A stretch of DNA of 46,798 bases from DAOVFN01 sp964484305 (GTDB taxonomy: Archaea; Aenigmatarchaeota; Aenigmatarchaeia; QMZP01): positions 1 to 46,798 of the forward strand of contig CAZAEI010000006.1 in NCBI GenBank assembly GCA_964484305.1. Reading direction: 5' to 3'. The translations under genes were made by a program, and so were the position numbers. Below, in pieces: positions 1-6,619 of the stretch; position 1 is the first letter of the stretch; every line of letters begins with the position of its first letter. The notes under the pieces are model-generated. The model was not told the origin of the DNA. It ran no database searches and saw only the letters and a program-made list of their open reading frames with translations.

Positions 1-27
1 AACTTCGTTGAATCCCGTCCGTTATCG
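1..27 (+). repeat. attC site, right half only (cut by window edge)
   Basis: The L' arm CGTTGAATC (6-14), the CCGTCC spacer and the R' box GTTATCG (21-27) match the right half of the complete sites at 2168 and 4448. The left half lies outside the window, so at least one more cassette exists upstream. Confidence 0.8.
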
Positions 28-91
28 GAAATTACGGCTTCCGGAGGCCAGAATAGTCGAATATTTATATCACAACTTACAAATATAATTC

Positions 92-664
92 ATGCGAAAT
101 AGGGAAATAAAAGCATTGATTATTAAGATATTTGTATTCTTGCTCGTGGGTTTATTCTTTTGGTACTTAACGCCAAATGCTGGTCTAATTACATATGCAA
201 CTTTAGTTGGATTAGCATTTCTTTGGTTACTTTATGAAACCGCAAAGAAAAAGAAGAGGCCGATAATAAAATATGCATTTATTATGGGATTATTCCTTAT
301 GGTTTTTGATTTTATTGCAGAAAATATAGGCGCTTTCGCGGGTTTATGGACTAGTCCACAAAGCATTTTTTCAGTAATAACTGTGCCAATTGAGATAATG
401 GCTCTTACATTTATTGGAGGTTATGCATGGTCTATGCATCTGCCATTAAAACCAAACAGGGTTTATATGTTTATTGAAGTATTGATTTTTGGATTTTTTG
501 GGGCGTTAGGAGAATATTTGCTGATACTTAATGGTATGATGATTTACATGGGTGGATGGACATCTATACATGCGTTTTTTGCTTATGCTGGTGTATGGAT
601 AATCTTATTTGGTGTGTGGTATAAACTAATAAGAAAGCATGACTTTGGCCTCCTCCAGCCGTAA
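92..664 (+). CDS. Cassette 1: polytopic membrane protein of unknown function
   Basis: A 190-residue protein with about six hydrophobic segments and a basic loop (KKKKRP) near residue 55. Polar and charged residues sit inside hydrophobic segments (DFIAENIGAFAGLW, residues ~73-86), as in small membrane enzymes, but I do not recognise the family with certainty; a distant likeness to lycopene-cyclase-type folds is only an impression. A TATA-like ATATTTATAT at about 60-69 lies ~27 bp before the ATG and there is no Shine-Dalgarno sequence, so a leaderless transcript is likely. The gene lies in the same direction as its attC (711). Its last codons run into the segment that precedes attC sites in other cassettes. 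Confidence 0.8.
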   Translation: MRNREIKALIIKIFVFLLVGLFFWYLTPNAGLITYATLVGLAFLWLLYETAKKKKRPIIKYAFIMGLFLMVFDFIAENIGAFAGLWTSPQSIFSVITVPIEIMALTFIGGYAWSMHLPLKPNRVYMFIEVLIFGFFGALGEYLLILNGMMIYMGGWTSIHAFFAYAGVWIILFGVWYKLIRKHDFGLLQP

Positions 665-710
665 CTCTCGCTCACTACGTTCACTCACCTCCTATGCAAT
701 AGGTTCGGTC

Positions 711-842
711 CGATAACACAGGTTCAACGGAAAAGCTATCCAATTCCTGAACTTTCCCCAAATTTTCGCACCAATAGCTATGCTTATAATAATAGGCAAG
801 ATAGCGGTTAGCGAGAACTTCGTTGAATCCCGTCCGTTAGGC
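711..842 (+). repeat. attC site
   Basis: The R'' box is CGATAAC (711-717) and the R' box is GTTAGGC (836-842), an exact fit to the integron core GTTRRRY. The arms GGTTCAACG and CGTTGAATC pair. The centre carries AAATTTTCGC paired with GCGAGAACTT. Upstream, CCTAT-GCA-ATAGG forms a small hairpin. Confidence 0.87.
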
Positions 843-854
843 GTAATTGGCGGG

Positions 855-1319
855 TCATGCCCAGGGATCTATGAATGGTTTAGGATAGAGTTGAGTAGTT
901 GAATATTTTTCCTTTTTTGGTACGAATCTCCACCCATCATTATCCTTCATGTATTGGCCACAAATTATTGTTGTTTTTGAATCACCATATTGCCATATGA
1001 CATGCCTGCACACTCCACAGGGTGTTGGGCTATATTCTAGCTGCTCTGGAACTGGACATAATGTGACTATGCAAGCAATTTTTGATGAGTATGTTTCTTT
1101 CGTAAACATGTTCGAGATGGCTGCCCGCTCTGCACATATGCCTGCTGAGATAGTTGACTCCAGGCAAGCGCCGTCATAGATTTTTCCGCTATCCGACAAT
1201 ACAAACGCGTATATTGTAGCGAGTTGTCCTTTAGCATTGCGATGATTATTGTATTTGACGACCATTTCCTTTGCATGATCGACTAATCTTTGCTCGTCTT
1301 TAGTCAATTGGATAGTCAT
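855..1319 (-). CDS. Cassette 2: cytidine deaminase family protein
   Basis: A 154-residue protein with the zinc signature of cytidine deaminases: CAERAA (about residues 62-67, the Cys-Ala-Glu catalytic motif) and PTPCGVCRHV (about 98-107, PCxxC). The family hydrolyses cytidine, deoxycytidine or a related aminated base; blasticidin-type deaminases share the same motifs, so the substrate is open. The C-terminal ~35 residues extend past the usual core. The gene is reversed relative to its own attC (1390), with its stop 12 bp from the R' box of the previous attC. A TATTAATA stretch upstream of the ATG is a possible TATA box. Nucleotide-metabolism enzymes are common integron cargo. Confidence 0.88.
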   Translation of the reverse strand: MTIQLTKDEQRLVDHAKEMVVKYNNHRNAKGQLATIYAFVLSDSGKIYDGACLESTISAGICAERAAISNMFTKETYSSKIACIVTLCPVPEQLEYSPTPCGVCRHVIWQYGDSKTTIICGQYMKDNDGWRFVPKKEKYSTTQLYPKPFIDPWA

Positions 1320-1368
1320 ACCATAGAATTGTATTTTGTATTAATATGTTGGTGAACCCGCCAACTCC

Positions 1369-1386
1369 GGCACAGGTAAACGTGCC
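1369..1386 (+). other. Pre-attC hairpin
   Basis: GGCAC and GTGCC pair around an AGGTAAAC loop just before the R'' box of the next attC. Variants with different stems but the same GTAAAC loop occur at 2673 and 5255. Confidence 0.6.
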
Positions 1387-1389
1387 TAC

Positions 1390-1526
1390 TCCTAACACCC
1401 ATTAGGAGGTTCCGCTAAACTTCTAAGAGTTACGCTCCACCCAAATTTCTGCACGAGTAACTGAAAGTATAAAGTAGTGACCAAGTAACGGATAGCAGAA
1501 ACTTCTCCTAACACGGTTTGTTAGCA
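1390..1526 (+). repeat. attC site with divergent L arms
   Basis: The R'' box is TCCTAAC and the R' box is GTTAGCA (1520-1526). The L arms are TTAGGAG and CTCCTAA, unlike the GATTCAACG type, yet they pair with each other. The centre keeps CCCAAATTT and GCAGAAACTT. Confidence 0.83.
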
Positions 1527-1552
1527 GAAATTGTTTCGAATAATTGTTTGAA

Positions 1553-2092
1553 GATTACGAGGGCGCCTATTTTATAAGGTCACCGTATACAAATTTCAAG
1601 ATTTGATGAGTAATTGGTTTTGTCCTGTCATCTAGATGAACACACCTCAGATACCCCTCTGTTAATCGGAGTCCTAACAAACGGGCTTCATAATTAACAG
1701 GGTCAGTGTCTTTATCTATACGTCCAGAAACAAAAGGAACGTGTTCTTTATCTGGAAGTGTATTCAAAGATATCAAGGCATCTACTTGCTTTGATATTTG
1801 ATTTTTTAGACTCTCAGCATCAATTCCTGGATATTTTCCTAATATCCTTTTAACCCCATCATCAAGGCATTCTTCCCTAATTCTAATGGAAGATTGATCT
1901 TTCACCTCCATAATTCTGACTTCGGGTCTCATTTCATGGAAATATTCTGGTAATGCCATAATATCACCTCAAATAATCGTTACTTAATTATAGTGACAAA
2001 TAGGGTTTATAAAGCTTTCTGTTAACCGTATGATATCGATTTTAATCGTAAAAATGGGTTATTTTGAGTAAAAAACTGGCGCCCTCGCAATC
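1553..2092. repeat. Inverted repeat bracketing the cassette-3 gene
   Basis: GATTACGAGGGCGCC (1553-1567) and the complement of GGCGCCCTCGCAATC (2078-2092) match at 14 of 15 positions, with a perfect 10-bp core (CGAGGGCGCC). The pair encloses exactly the coding region and its promoter. It could mark a nested element or a fossil recombination site; no target duplication was evident. Confidence 0.6.
1567..1959 (-). CDS. Cassette 3: hypothetical protein
   Basis: A 130-residue soluble, charged protein that I do not recognise. It looks alpha-helical in the middle (ILGKYPGIDAESLKNQISKQ, residues ~40-59). The start is supported by GAGGTGAT seven bases before the ATG, and a TATA-like CTTTATAAACCC lies about 50 bp upstream, so this cassette has its own promoter and a short leader. 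It is reversed relative to its attC (2168). The stop codon sits at the inner edge of a 15-bp sequence repeated in inverted form near 2078, which is unusual among these cassettes. Confidence 0.75.
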   Translation of the reverse strand: MALPEYFHEMRPEVRIMEVKDQSSIRIREECLDDGVKRILGKYPGIDAESLKNQISKQVDALISLNTLPDKEHVPFVSGRIDKDTDPVNYEARLLGLRLTEGYLRCVHLDDRTKPITHQILKFVYGDLIK

Positions 2093-2127
2093 ACGGTTCA
2101 TAGTGGTTAATCGAAACAACTCTCTCA

Positions 2128-2151
2128 GCCTACGGCTTCGAGCCCTACGGG
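2128..2151 (+). other. Pre-attC mini-hairpins (GCC-TAC-GGC, CCC-TAC-GGG)
   Basis: Two short stems with a TAC loop (2128-2136 and 2143-2151) lie upstream of the attC at 2168. The first recurs at 4410-4418, and shorter relatives (AC-TAC-GT near 675, GC-TAC-GC near 46510 on the complement) precede other sites, so the pairing is kept while bases change. Confidence 0.5.
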
Positions 2152-2167
2152 TATATTGGTGGGGGTC

Positions 2168-2301
2168 AGCTAACACAGATTCAACGGGAAAGCGGTTATA
2201 TGCTTGCACTTTCCCCAAATTTTTGCACTGTTAGCAGTGCTTATAGGATTCTCACAGGTTAGCGGAGAGCAAAAACTTCGTTGAATCTTGTTGCGTTATC
2301 G
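2168..2301 (+). repeat. attC site
   Basis: The R'' box is AGCTAAC and the R' box is GTTATCG (2295-2301). The arms GATTCAACG and CGTTGAATC pair perfectly. The inner stem is AAATTTTTGC against GCAAAAACTT. Confidence 0.85.
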
Positions 2302-2363
2302 GTAATTCGGCTTCGGGCAAAGCATTTGCGAAATCATTTAAGTGAGTTAATGAAATTATTAAT

Positions 2364-2684
2364 ATGAGAATTGGTGAATTTTTTAGACCAGATAAAAAGA
2401 CACTGGTGTTTTTTGTCATATTCGCGTTTATTTTATTTTTATTTACACCAGTTGTGGTGTTGGTTGAATCAACGCCAATTTGCACTCAGAATTTCCCATC
2501 ATCTTTATGTGGCAATATCAATATGTATGGTGAATCGATTCTTTTATTGAGTTTTTTAGGTGGTTATCAGTTTGATAATCTTTCGTTAATATATTCGGTT
2601 TTTAATGTTGTCGTGTCCTACATTCTGGCTAGCTTTGTAAGTAGGAGGAGTAGTTCACCGAAGCCGAACTCCGCCGCAATGTAA
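2364..2684 (+). CDS. Cassette 4: small two-to-three-helix membrane protein (FFRPD family)
   Basis: A 106-residue protein beginning with a short soluble motif GEFFRPDKKTL, then a strong hydrophobic segment (residues ~15-35), a Cys-containing extracytoplasmic loop (PICTQNFPSSLC) and one or two further hydrophobic segments. It is clearly related in layout to the cassette protein at 45975-46271 (KEFLRPDLIKL, hydrophobic segment, PCLIPPCPE loop) in the other array. An ATTTAAGTG TATA-like box ~27 bp before the ATG and the absence of a ribosome-binding site suggest leaderless expression. The last ten codons run into the pre-attC hairpin segment. Confidence 0.75.
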   Translation: MRIGEFFRPDKKTLVFFVIFAFILFLFTPVVVLVESTPICTQNFPSSLCGNINMYGESILLLSFLGGYQFDNLSLIYSVFNVVVSYILASFVSRRSSSPKPNSAAM

Positions 2685-2691
2685 ACGCGGC
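2673..2691 (+). other. Pre-attC hairpin
   Basis: GCCGC pairs with GCGGC around AATGTAAAC. It has the same loop type as at 1369 and 5255 with a completely different stem, four bases before the R'' box of the next attC. It overlaps the end of the cassette-4 gene. Confidence 0.6.
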
Positions 2692-2694
2692 TAC

Positions 2695-2832
2695 CGATAA
2701 CATCAGGTTATCAGGTTGCGCCCAGGCAGGCAAGCGCCGGGCTTCACCCAAATTTTCGTAAGGGTAACCATGCATATAGTATTAGGCAAATTAACAGATA
2801 GCGAAAACTTCTGATAACCCCATACATTAGAT
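2695..2832 (+). repeat. attC site with divergent L arms
   Basis: The R'' box is CGATAAC and the R' box is ATTAGAT (2826-2832), one base off the core. The arms GGTTATCAG and CTGATAACC pair. The centre keeps ACCCAAATTTTCG and GCGAAAACTT. Confidence 0.82.
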
Positions 2833-2892
2833 GAAATCGTCCTCCGTGCCTATGCTTAATATATATATTAATCTTTATCAACCAATAACCAT

Positions 2893-3408
2893 ATGTCATC
2901 AAAAGCCCTAGTACTTGTTGATTTTGAGAAAGAATGGACTGATAAAAAATCAGATTATTTTGTTGGTGATATTTCCCAGGTAATTGAAAGAACAAATAGG
3001 TTAATTGATTACTGTAGGAAGAACGGATTTAAAATAATCTTTACGAGACATATAGAGAAAGATTCCAATGCTGCCTTTGCAAAGAATTCTCCAAATGTTG
3101 AAATAATTGATGAGCTACACAAGGAGAATTCTGACTTGCTCATTACGAAATATAAAATCAGTCCATTCTTCGAAACAGATTTGGATAAGCATCTTCAGGG
3201 AATTGATAAGATTGTTGTTTGTGGGATATTAACTAATCTATGTGTTAGGAGTTTGGTGCAAGATGCCTATGATAGAGATTTTGATATTGTTGTAATTAAG
3301 GATTGTTGCGTGGCTTTTGATGACGATACCCACGAGTTTACTATTAAGGATTTGAAATCTACCAGAGAAGAGATTGAATTCCTTGATGCAGATGATTTCA
3401 TTAGTTAG
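2893..3408 (+). CDS. Cassette 5: isochorismatase-like cysteine hydrolase
   Basis: A 171-residue protein with the catalytic triad of the cysteine-hydrolase superfamily: Asp in LVLVDFEKEW (residue ~9), Lys in ITKYKISPF (~94) and Cys in CGILTNLCVRS (~116). Members hydrolyse nicotinamide, carbamoylsarcosine, isochorismate or related amides and ethers; the specific substrate cannot be read here. The length is normal for the family. An AATATATATATT TATA box lies ~30 bp before the ATG, with no ribosome-binding site. The gene runs in the same direction as its attC (3466). Confidence 0.87.
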   Translation: MSSKALVLVDFEKEWTDKKSDYFVGDISQVIERTNRLIDYCRKNGFKIIFTRHIEKDSNAAFAKNSPNVEIIDELHKENSDLLITKYKISPFFETDLDKHLQGIDKIVVCGILTNLCVRSLVQDAYDRDFDIVVIKDCCVAFDDDTHEFTIKDLKSTREEIEFLDADDFIS

Positions 3409-3465
3409 GCACTCCAGACGACTCGACTCCTTTGAAGTCGCCCATCTAAACAATCTATCCGGGTC

Positions 3466-3598
3466 ATCTAACAAGGGTTATGTGGCAACCGGTTAAATCG
3501 GATATAGTTGCCCGAATTTTCTTACTGTTACCGGTTCATGTAAACGTTGAACCAAGTAACCTATAAAGAAAACTCTACATAACCCTCATAAGTTATAC
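3466..3598 (+). repeat. attC site with divergent L arms
   Basis: The R'' box is ATCTAAC (fits RYYYAAC) and the R' box is GTTATAC (3592-3598). The arms GGGTTATGT and ACATAACCC pair perfectly. The centre has GCCCGAATTTTCTT and AAGAAAACT. Confidence 0.83.
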
Positions 3599-3648
3599 GC
3601 AATAAGGCTCCTGCAAAGTATTATAATCTAAGCGTTTAATAACTGATT

Positions 3649-4389
3649 ATGTTTAAAGATAAAGTAGTATTGGTAACTGGTTCTTCTAGAGGTATTGGTA
3701 AAGCAATTGCATTATCCTTCGCTCGAAACGGAGCATCGGTTATAATCAACTGCCGCTCTTCCTCCCAAGAGGCAAATAATACCCTAAGCGAAATCAAGAA
3801 ACTTGGAGCCAAAGCTGAGGTAATTGTTGCAGACATATCCCAGGAGACTCAAGTCAATAAATTGAAGAAAAATATTCAAAAAAGCTTTGGAAGCTTGGAT
3901 ATATTGGTGAATAATGCTGGGATACTTAGGAAAGAATTTCCTTCCAAACCCAATTGGAAATTCTGGGATGAAGTCCTTGCTGTAAACTTGAAGGGGTTAG
4001 GTATGTGCAGTTATATATTATCTGATATTTTGAATGACAATTCATCAATAATAAACATTGCATCTGTGTGGGGTTTGGAACTACCCGCCTATGATGCAAA
4101 TGCCTATGCAGCTTCCAAAGCCGGCGTAGTTAATTTAACTAAGACTTTGGCACTACAATTAGCCCCAAAGACCAGAGTTAATGCAGTGGCTCCAAGTGTT
4201 GTTGCGACAGATATGCTACACGAAAATAACCCAGAAACCAAGAAGTGGTTGAATAATAATATTCCCTTGAAAAGAGCGGCAGAACCCAGTGAAGTTGCAG
4301 AATTGGTATTATTCCTCGCTTCGGAGAAAGCCAGATTTATAACTGGTGAAATTGTGAAAATTGATGGTGGGTTAACTTTGAAGATATAA
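3649..4389 (+). CDS. Cassette 6: short-chain dehydrogenase/reductase (FabG-like)
   Basis: A 246-residue classical SDR. It has the cofactor motif TGSSRGIG (residues 10-17), the structural motif NNAG (~88), a catalytic serine in NIASVWG, YAASK (the Tyr-x3-Lys pair, ~158-162) and the C-terminal FITGEIVKIDGG signature. It should be an NAD(P)H-dependent oxidoreductase; the substrate is unknown, and 3-oxoacyl reductase-like proteins are only the closest general type. At 740 bp it is one of the larger cassettes. It runs in the direction of its attC (4448). A TATTATAATC box lies ~25 bp upstream and no ribosome-binding site is seen. Confidence 0.92.
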   Translation: MFKDKVVLVTGSSRGIGKAIALSFARNGASVIINCRSSSQEANNTLSEIKKLGAKAEVIVADISQETQVNKLKKNIQKSFGSLDILVNNAGILRKEFPSKPNWKFWDEVLAVNLKGLGMCSYILSDILNDNSSIINIASVWGLELPAYDANAYAASKAGVVNLTKTLALQLAPKTRVNAVAPSVVATDMLHENNPETKKWLNNNIPLKRAAEPSEVAELVLFLASEKARFITGEIVKIDGGLTLKI

Positions 4390-4409
4390 CCCGAAGCCTT
4401 ACTTCCTCG

Positions 4410-4418
4410 CCTACGGCT
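4410..4418 (+). other. Pre-attC mini-hairpin in a conserved segment
   Basis: GCC-TAC-GGC lies in a stretch (CTTCCTCGCCTACGGCTCGG, then ACCCTACTGCGCAACCC) that recurs, inverted, beside the attC sites at 44658 and 46478 in the other array. Confidence 0.5.
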
Positions 4419-4447
4419 CGGACCCTACTGCGCAACCCGTGAGGGGC

Positions 4448-4580
4448 GCATAACACAGATTCAACGGCAAAGCGGCTCACCCCATGCACTTTGCCCAAAT
4501 TTTTGCACAGTTACCTGCGCATATAATGGGCTAGCCAATTAACAGCGAGCAAAAACTTCGTTGAATCCCGTCCGTTATCG
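4448..4580 (+). repeat. attC site
   Basis: The R'' box is GCATAAC and the R' box is GTTATCG (4574-4580). The arms GATTCAACG and CGTTGAATC pair perfectly. The centre is AAATTTTTGC with GCAAAAACTT. It is nearly identical to the sites at 2168, 44527 and 45167. Confidence 0.86.
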
Positions 4581-4599
4581 GTAATCCCGCCAAGTCCGC

Positions 4600-5041
4600 C
4601 TAAAGAATTTTCTTGCCTAATAATATCTCTGTTTTCTGAAATCCTAATTTTTCATAAAACCCCAGTACAGGATTACCAATTACAACATCAAGAACAATTT
4701 TTGTTGCATTGTTTTTCTTTGCAAACATTTCAATAAAATTCAATATTTCCTTTCCTATACCTTTACCCTGATAATCCGGATCGACAAGAACCTTATCCAC
4801 AATAGCAGATAATATTATCCGAGCTATTATCATCGAATATTCTCGCCTTACAGGTTGCTACTATTTTATTTTCAATCTCTACTACAATTACTTTATCCTT
4901 TCCAGTATTTTCACTAATAAACTCTCTTATTTTATCCAGACTATAATCCCTATTACATTTTTTCCAGATTGGGACAATCGATTTCTTATGTAAATTAATT
5001 ATTACATCCAAATCCTCTTGGTTAGCATCACGTATTTTCAT
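4600..5041 (-). pseudogene. Cassette 7: GNAT acetyltransferase, frameshifted
   Basis: Two overlapping reading frames together make one GNAT N-acetyltransferase. The first (from 5041) begins MKIRDANQEDLDVIINLHKK and ends near 4793 after KARIFDDNSSDN. The second carries the acetyl-CoA signature VDPDYQGKGIGKEIL (Q-x-x-G-x-G/A) and the C-terminal GFYEKLGFQK. A shift of frame near 4800-4830 splits them. It may be a decayed gene, a sequencing error or, less likely, programmed frameshifting. A CTTTTAAAAATCGC box lies ~35 bp upstream of the ATG. The gene is reversed relative to the array. Confidence 0.8.
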
Positions 5042-5070
5042 ATTAATTAGTAACTAAACTTTTGCGATTT

Positions 5071-5250
5071 TTAAAAGTTTAAGTTCATTGACTTGAATAT
5101 TGAATCTAATATGTAACATTCTGCAATGTTTTTATCATAACTTCTTGTCTTGACATCTTCAATTATTTTTCCCAAGATTTTACAAAATCTGAAAGTTCCT
5201 TTTGCATAAAAATGATTGATATTTGAATATAAATAATGACAAATCCTCGA
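5071..5250 (-). pseudogene. Open-frame remnant without a start, end of left array
   Basis: A 59-codon open frame with no ATG reads like the C-terminal part of a real protein (FCKILGKIIEDVKTRSYDKN near its centre). It sits between the frameshifted GNAT and the truncated attC, so it is probably debris of an older cassette at the distal end of the array. I do not recognise the family. Confidence 0.35.
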
Positions 5251-5254
5251 CTAC

Positions 5255-5271
5255 GGCACGGTAAACGTGCC
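5255..5271 (+). other. Pre-attC hairpin
   Basis: GGCAC-GGTAAAC-GTGCC lies four bases before the truncated attC. The stem is the same as at 1369 and the loop is the same type as at 2673. Confidence 0.55.
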
Positions 5272-5274
5272 TGC

Positions 5275-5290
5275 GTATAACATCAGGTTA
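5275..5290 (+). repeat. Truncated attC, right boundary of the left array
   Basis: GTATAACATCAGGTTA matches the R''-L'' start of the attC at 2695, but the similarity then stops and no L'/R' half follows. The core chromosome begins here. Confidence 0.65.
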
Positions 5291-5342
5291 AACAGGCGAC
5301 TCCAAACCCTGTTTTTATAGCGCCCTGCCACTAATTATAAAC

Positions 5343-6221
5343 ATGGTTCTGGAATCGTACAAGCGGCTGTCGATGGCCCTGTTCGGGGGGCTTGCCAAGG
5401 GCTCGGAGAAGAGCTTCAAGTCGCTCGCTCCCCAGCTGAGGGGCGCGGGCATATACATGCTCCTCAAGGTCTACATAGCGATAACATACATGAGCACAGC
5501 CATTGCCTACATGGCCGCGCTGCTAATCACGCTCCTGCTCTCCCTGATGCTTGTGGATGACCTTGTAATGCTCCTCTACTATGTGATGTTCATACCCATA
5601 CTGACCGCATCCTTCGTGTTCATGCTGCTCTATATCTATCCGTCCCAGAGGTCCAAGTCAGCGAGGAAGTCCATAGACAACAACCTCCCCTTTGCCCTCA
5701 TACACATGGATTCCATAGCCTCGTCAGGCATCCCCACAGAGTTCATGTTCGAGCTCCTGGGCAGCCTCAGGGAGTACGGCGAGGTCTCCAGGCAGGCCAG
5801 GCTCGTGGTAAGGAACATCCAGATACTTGGAATGAGCTCGGTCAGCGCCATAAACGATGTCGCGGAGAGGACGCCCTCACCTGCTCTCAAGCAGGTCCTG
5901 ACGGGCATAAGCTCCACCATAACCAAGGGGGGGAACCTCCCGAACTTCCTCAGGGAGATGTCAGACAGGAACCTCTTTGACTACAGGATGAAGAGGGAGC
6001 AGTACGTAAAGACGCTCTCCACCTTTGCGGACATCTATACAGCTGTCATGATAGCGGCCCCCCTGATGATGCTCTCGGTCCTGGTCATGATGAACATAAT
6101 AGGGGGCGACATCATGGGCATGACCATACCTGCAGCAATAGGCCTGATGACCTATATGGTTGTCCCCCTGATGAACGTGGCCTTCCTGGCCTTTGTCCAC
6201 ATGAGCTATCCCGGGGGGTAG
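5343..6221 (+). CDS. TadC/FlaJ-like type II/IV secretion platform protein (T2SSF domain)
   Basis: A 292-residue membrane protein with two or three hydrophobic helices at residues ~40-105, a cytoplasmic helical T2SSF-like domain (~110-225, including IDNNLPFALIHMDSIASSGI) and two C-terminal membrane helices. In archaeal pili and archaella this protein is the membrane platform driven by the TadA/FlaI ATPase. It is half the size of FlaJ, which has two such domains, and matches the single-domain TadB/TadC layout, so a second platform protein may lie elsewhere. It is the first core gene after the array and points toward its likely partner ATPase (6620-8314, opposite strand). Confidence 0.8.
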   Translation: MVLESYKRLSMALFGGLAKGSEKSFKSLAPQLRGAGIYMLLKVYIAITYMSTAIAYMAALLITLLLSLMLVDDLVMLLYYVMFIPILTASFVFMLLYIYPSQRSKSARKSIDNNLPFALIHMDSIASSGIPTEFMFELLGSLREYGEVSRQARLVVRNIQILGMSSVSAINDVAERTPSPALKQVLTGISSTITKGGNLPNFLREMSDRNLFDYRMKREQYVKTLSTFADIYTAVMIAAPLMMLSVLVMMNIIGGDIMGMTIPAAIGLMTYMVVPLMNVAFLAFVHMSYPGG

Positions 6222-6280
6222 GCCTAAACAATGACGTTGCGTTTATATTGTTTTCCTCTCATTCCTGTTATGGTGATTCC

Positions 6281-6616
6281 ATGCCAATCAAGATAGGTGG
6301 GGAAGAATTTGAACTGGCCAGCTACAGGAAACTGACTGGTGATACCAGGCCGGATGGCACATCCTCTGAGGCATGCCCCGCTGTTCAGGACCGTGGACTG
6401 AGACTCGCAAGGGAGCCTCTCCAGGTATATGCTTTCAGAGGAATGGTTGAAGAGAAAATACCTTCAGAGAGTCCTTGGAGAGATTATGATACCACAATGG
6501 TTGAAAGGGATTTTGTTGCTTACAGATGCCAGTACCCGAACAGGGACATACAACTCCTCTGCAGGGACTGTAAAATCAGGAATACCAGCAAGGTATTCGT
6601 GAAGAAGCTGCTATAG
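6281..6616 (+). CDS. Hypothetical protein with a paired-cysteine C-terminus
   Basis: A 111-residue soluble protein starting MPIKIGGEEFEL. The ATG at 6281 is preferred because GGTGATT precedes it by three bases and GTTTATATTG lies ~40 bp upstream. The C-terminal part has CQYPNRDIQLLCRDCKIRN (about residues 85-103), with a CxxC pair and another Cys that might bind a metal. I do not recognise the family. It ends three bases before the stop of the convergent TadA gene. Confidence 0.65.
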   Translation: MPIKIGGEEFELASYRKLTGDTRPDGTSSEACPAVQDRGLRLAREPLQVYAFRGMVEEKIPSESPWRDYDTTMVERDFVAYRCQYPNRDIQLLCRDCKIRNTSKVFVKKLL

Positions 6617-6619
6617 GTC

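Larger units (their letters stand above)
1..5290 (+). mobile_element. Integron-type gene-cassette array (left), no integrase in view
   Basis: Seven AT-rich cassettes alternate with long imperfect palindromes that have the R''-L''-L'-R' layout of integron attC sites. Six complete sites lie at 711, 1390, 2168, 2695, 3466 and 4448, with a half site at 1 and a truncated site at 5275. Cassette genes are mutually unrelated and differ in base composition from the GC-richer, AGG/ATA-rich core genes that start at 5343. No tyrosine recombinase is present, so this is a cluster of attC sites lacking an integrase. Site orientation (the L arm with extra bases lies on the left) places the attI/integrase side to the left, outside the window. 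Integrons have been reported in archaeal metagenome genomes; assignment here rests on structure, not on a database match. Confidence 0.85.

Noticed and set aside
1..5290. The palindromic repeats read as REP elements, MITEs or CRISPR repeats
   Set aside because: They are 132-139 bp, alternate strictly with single unrelated genes, keep one orientation per array, and have TAAC/GTTA core ends with pairing arms. CRISPR would need short identical repeats and uniform spacers; MITEs would show target duplications and scattered positions.
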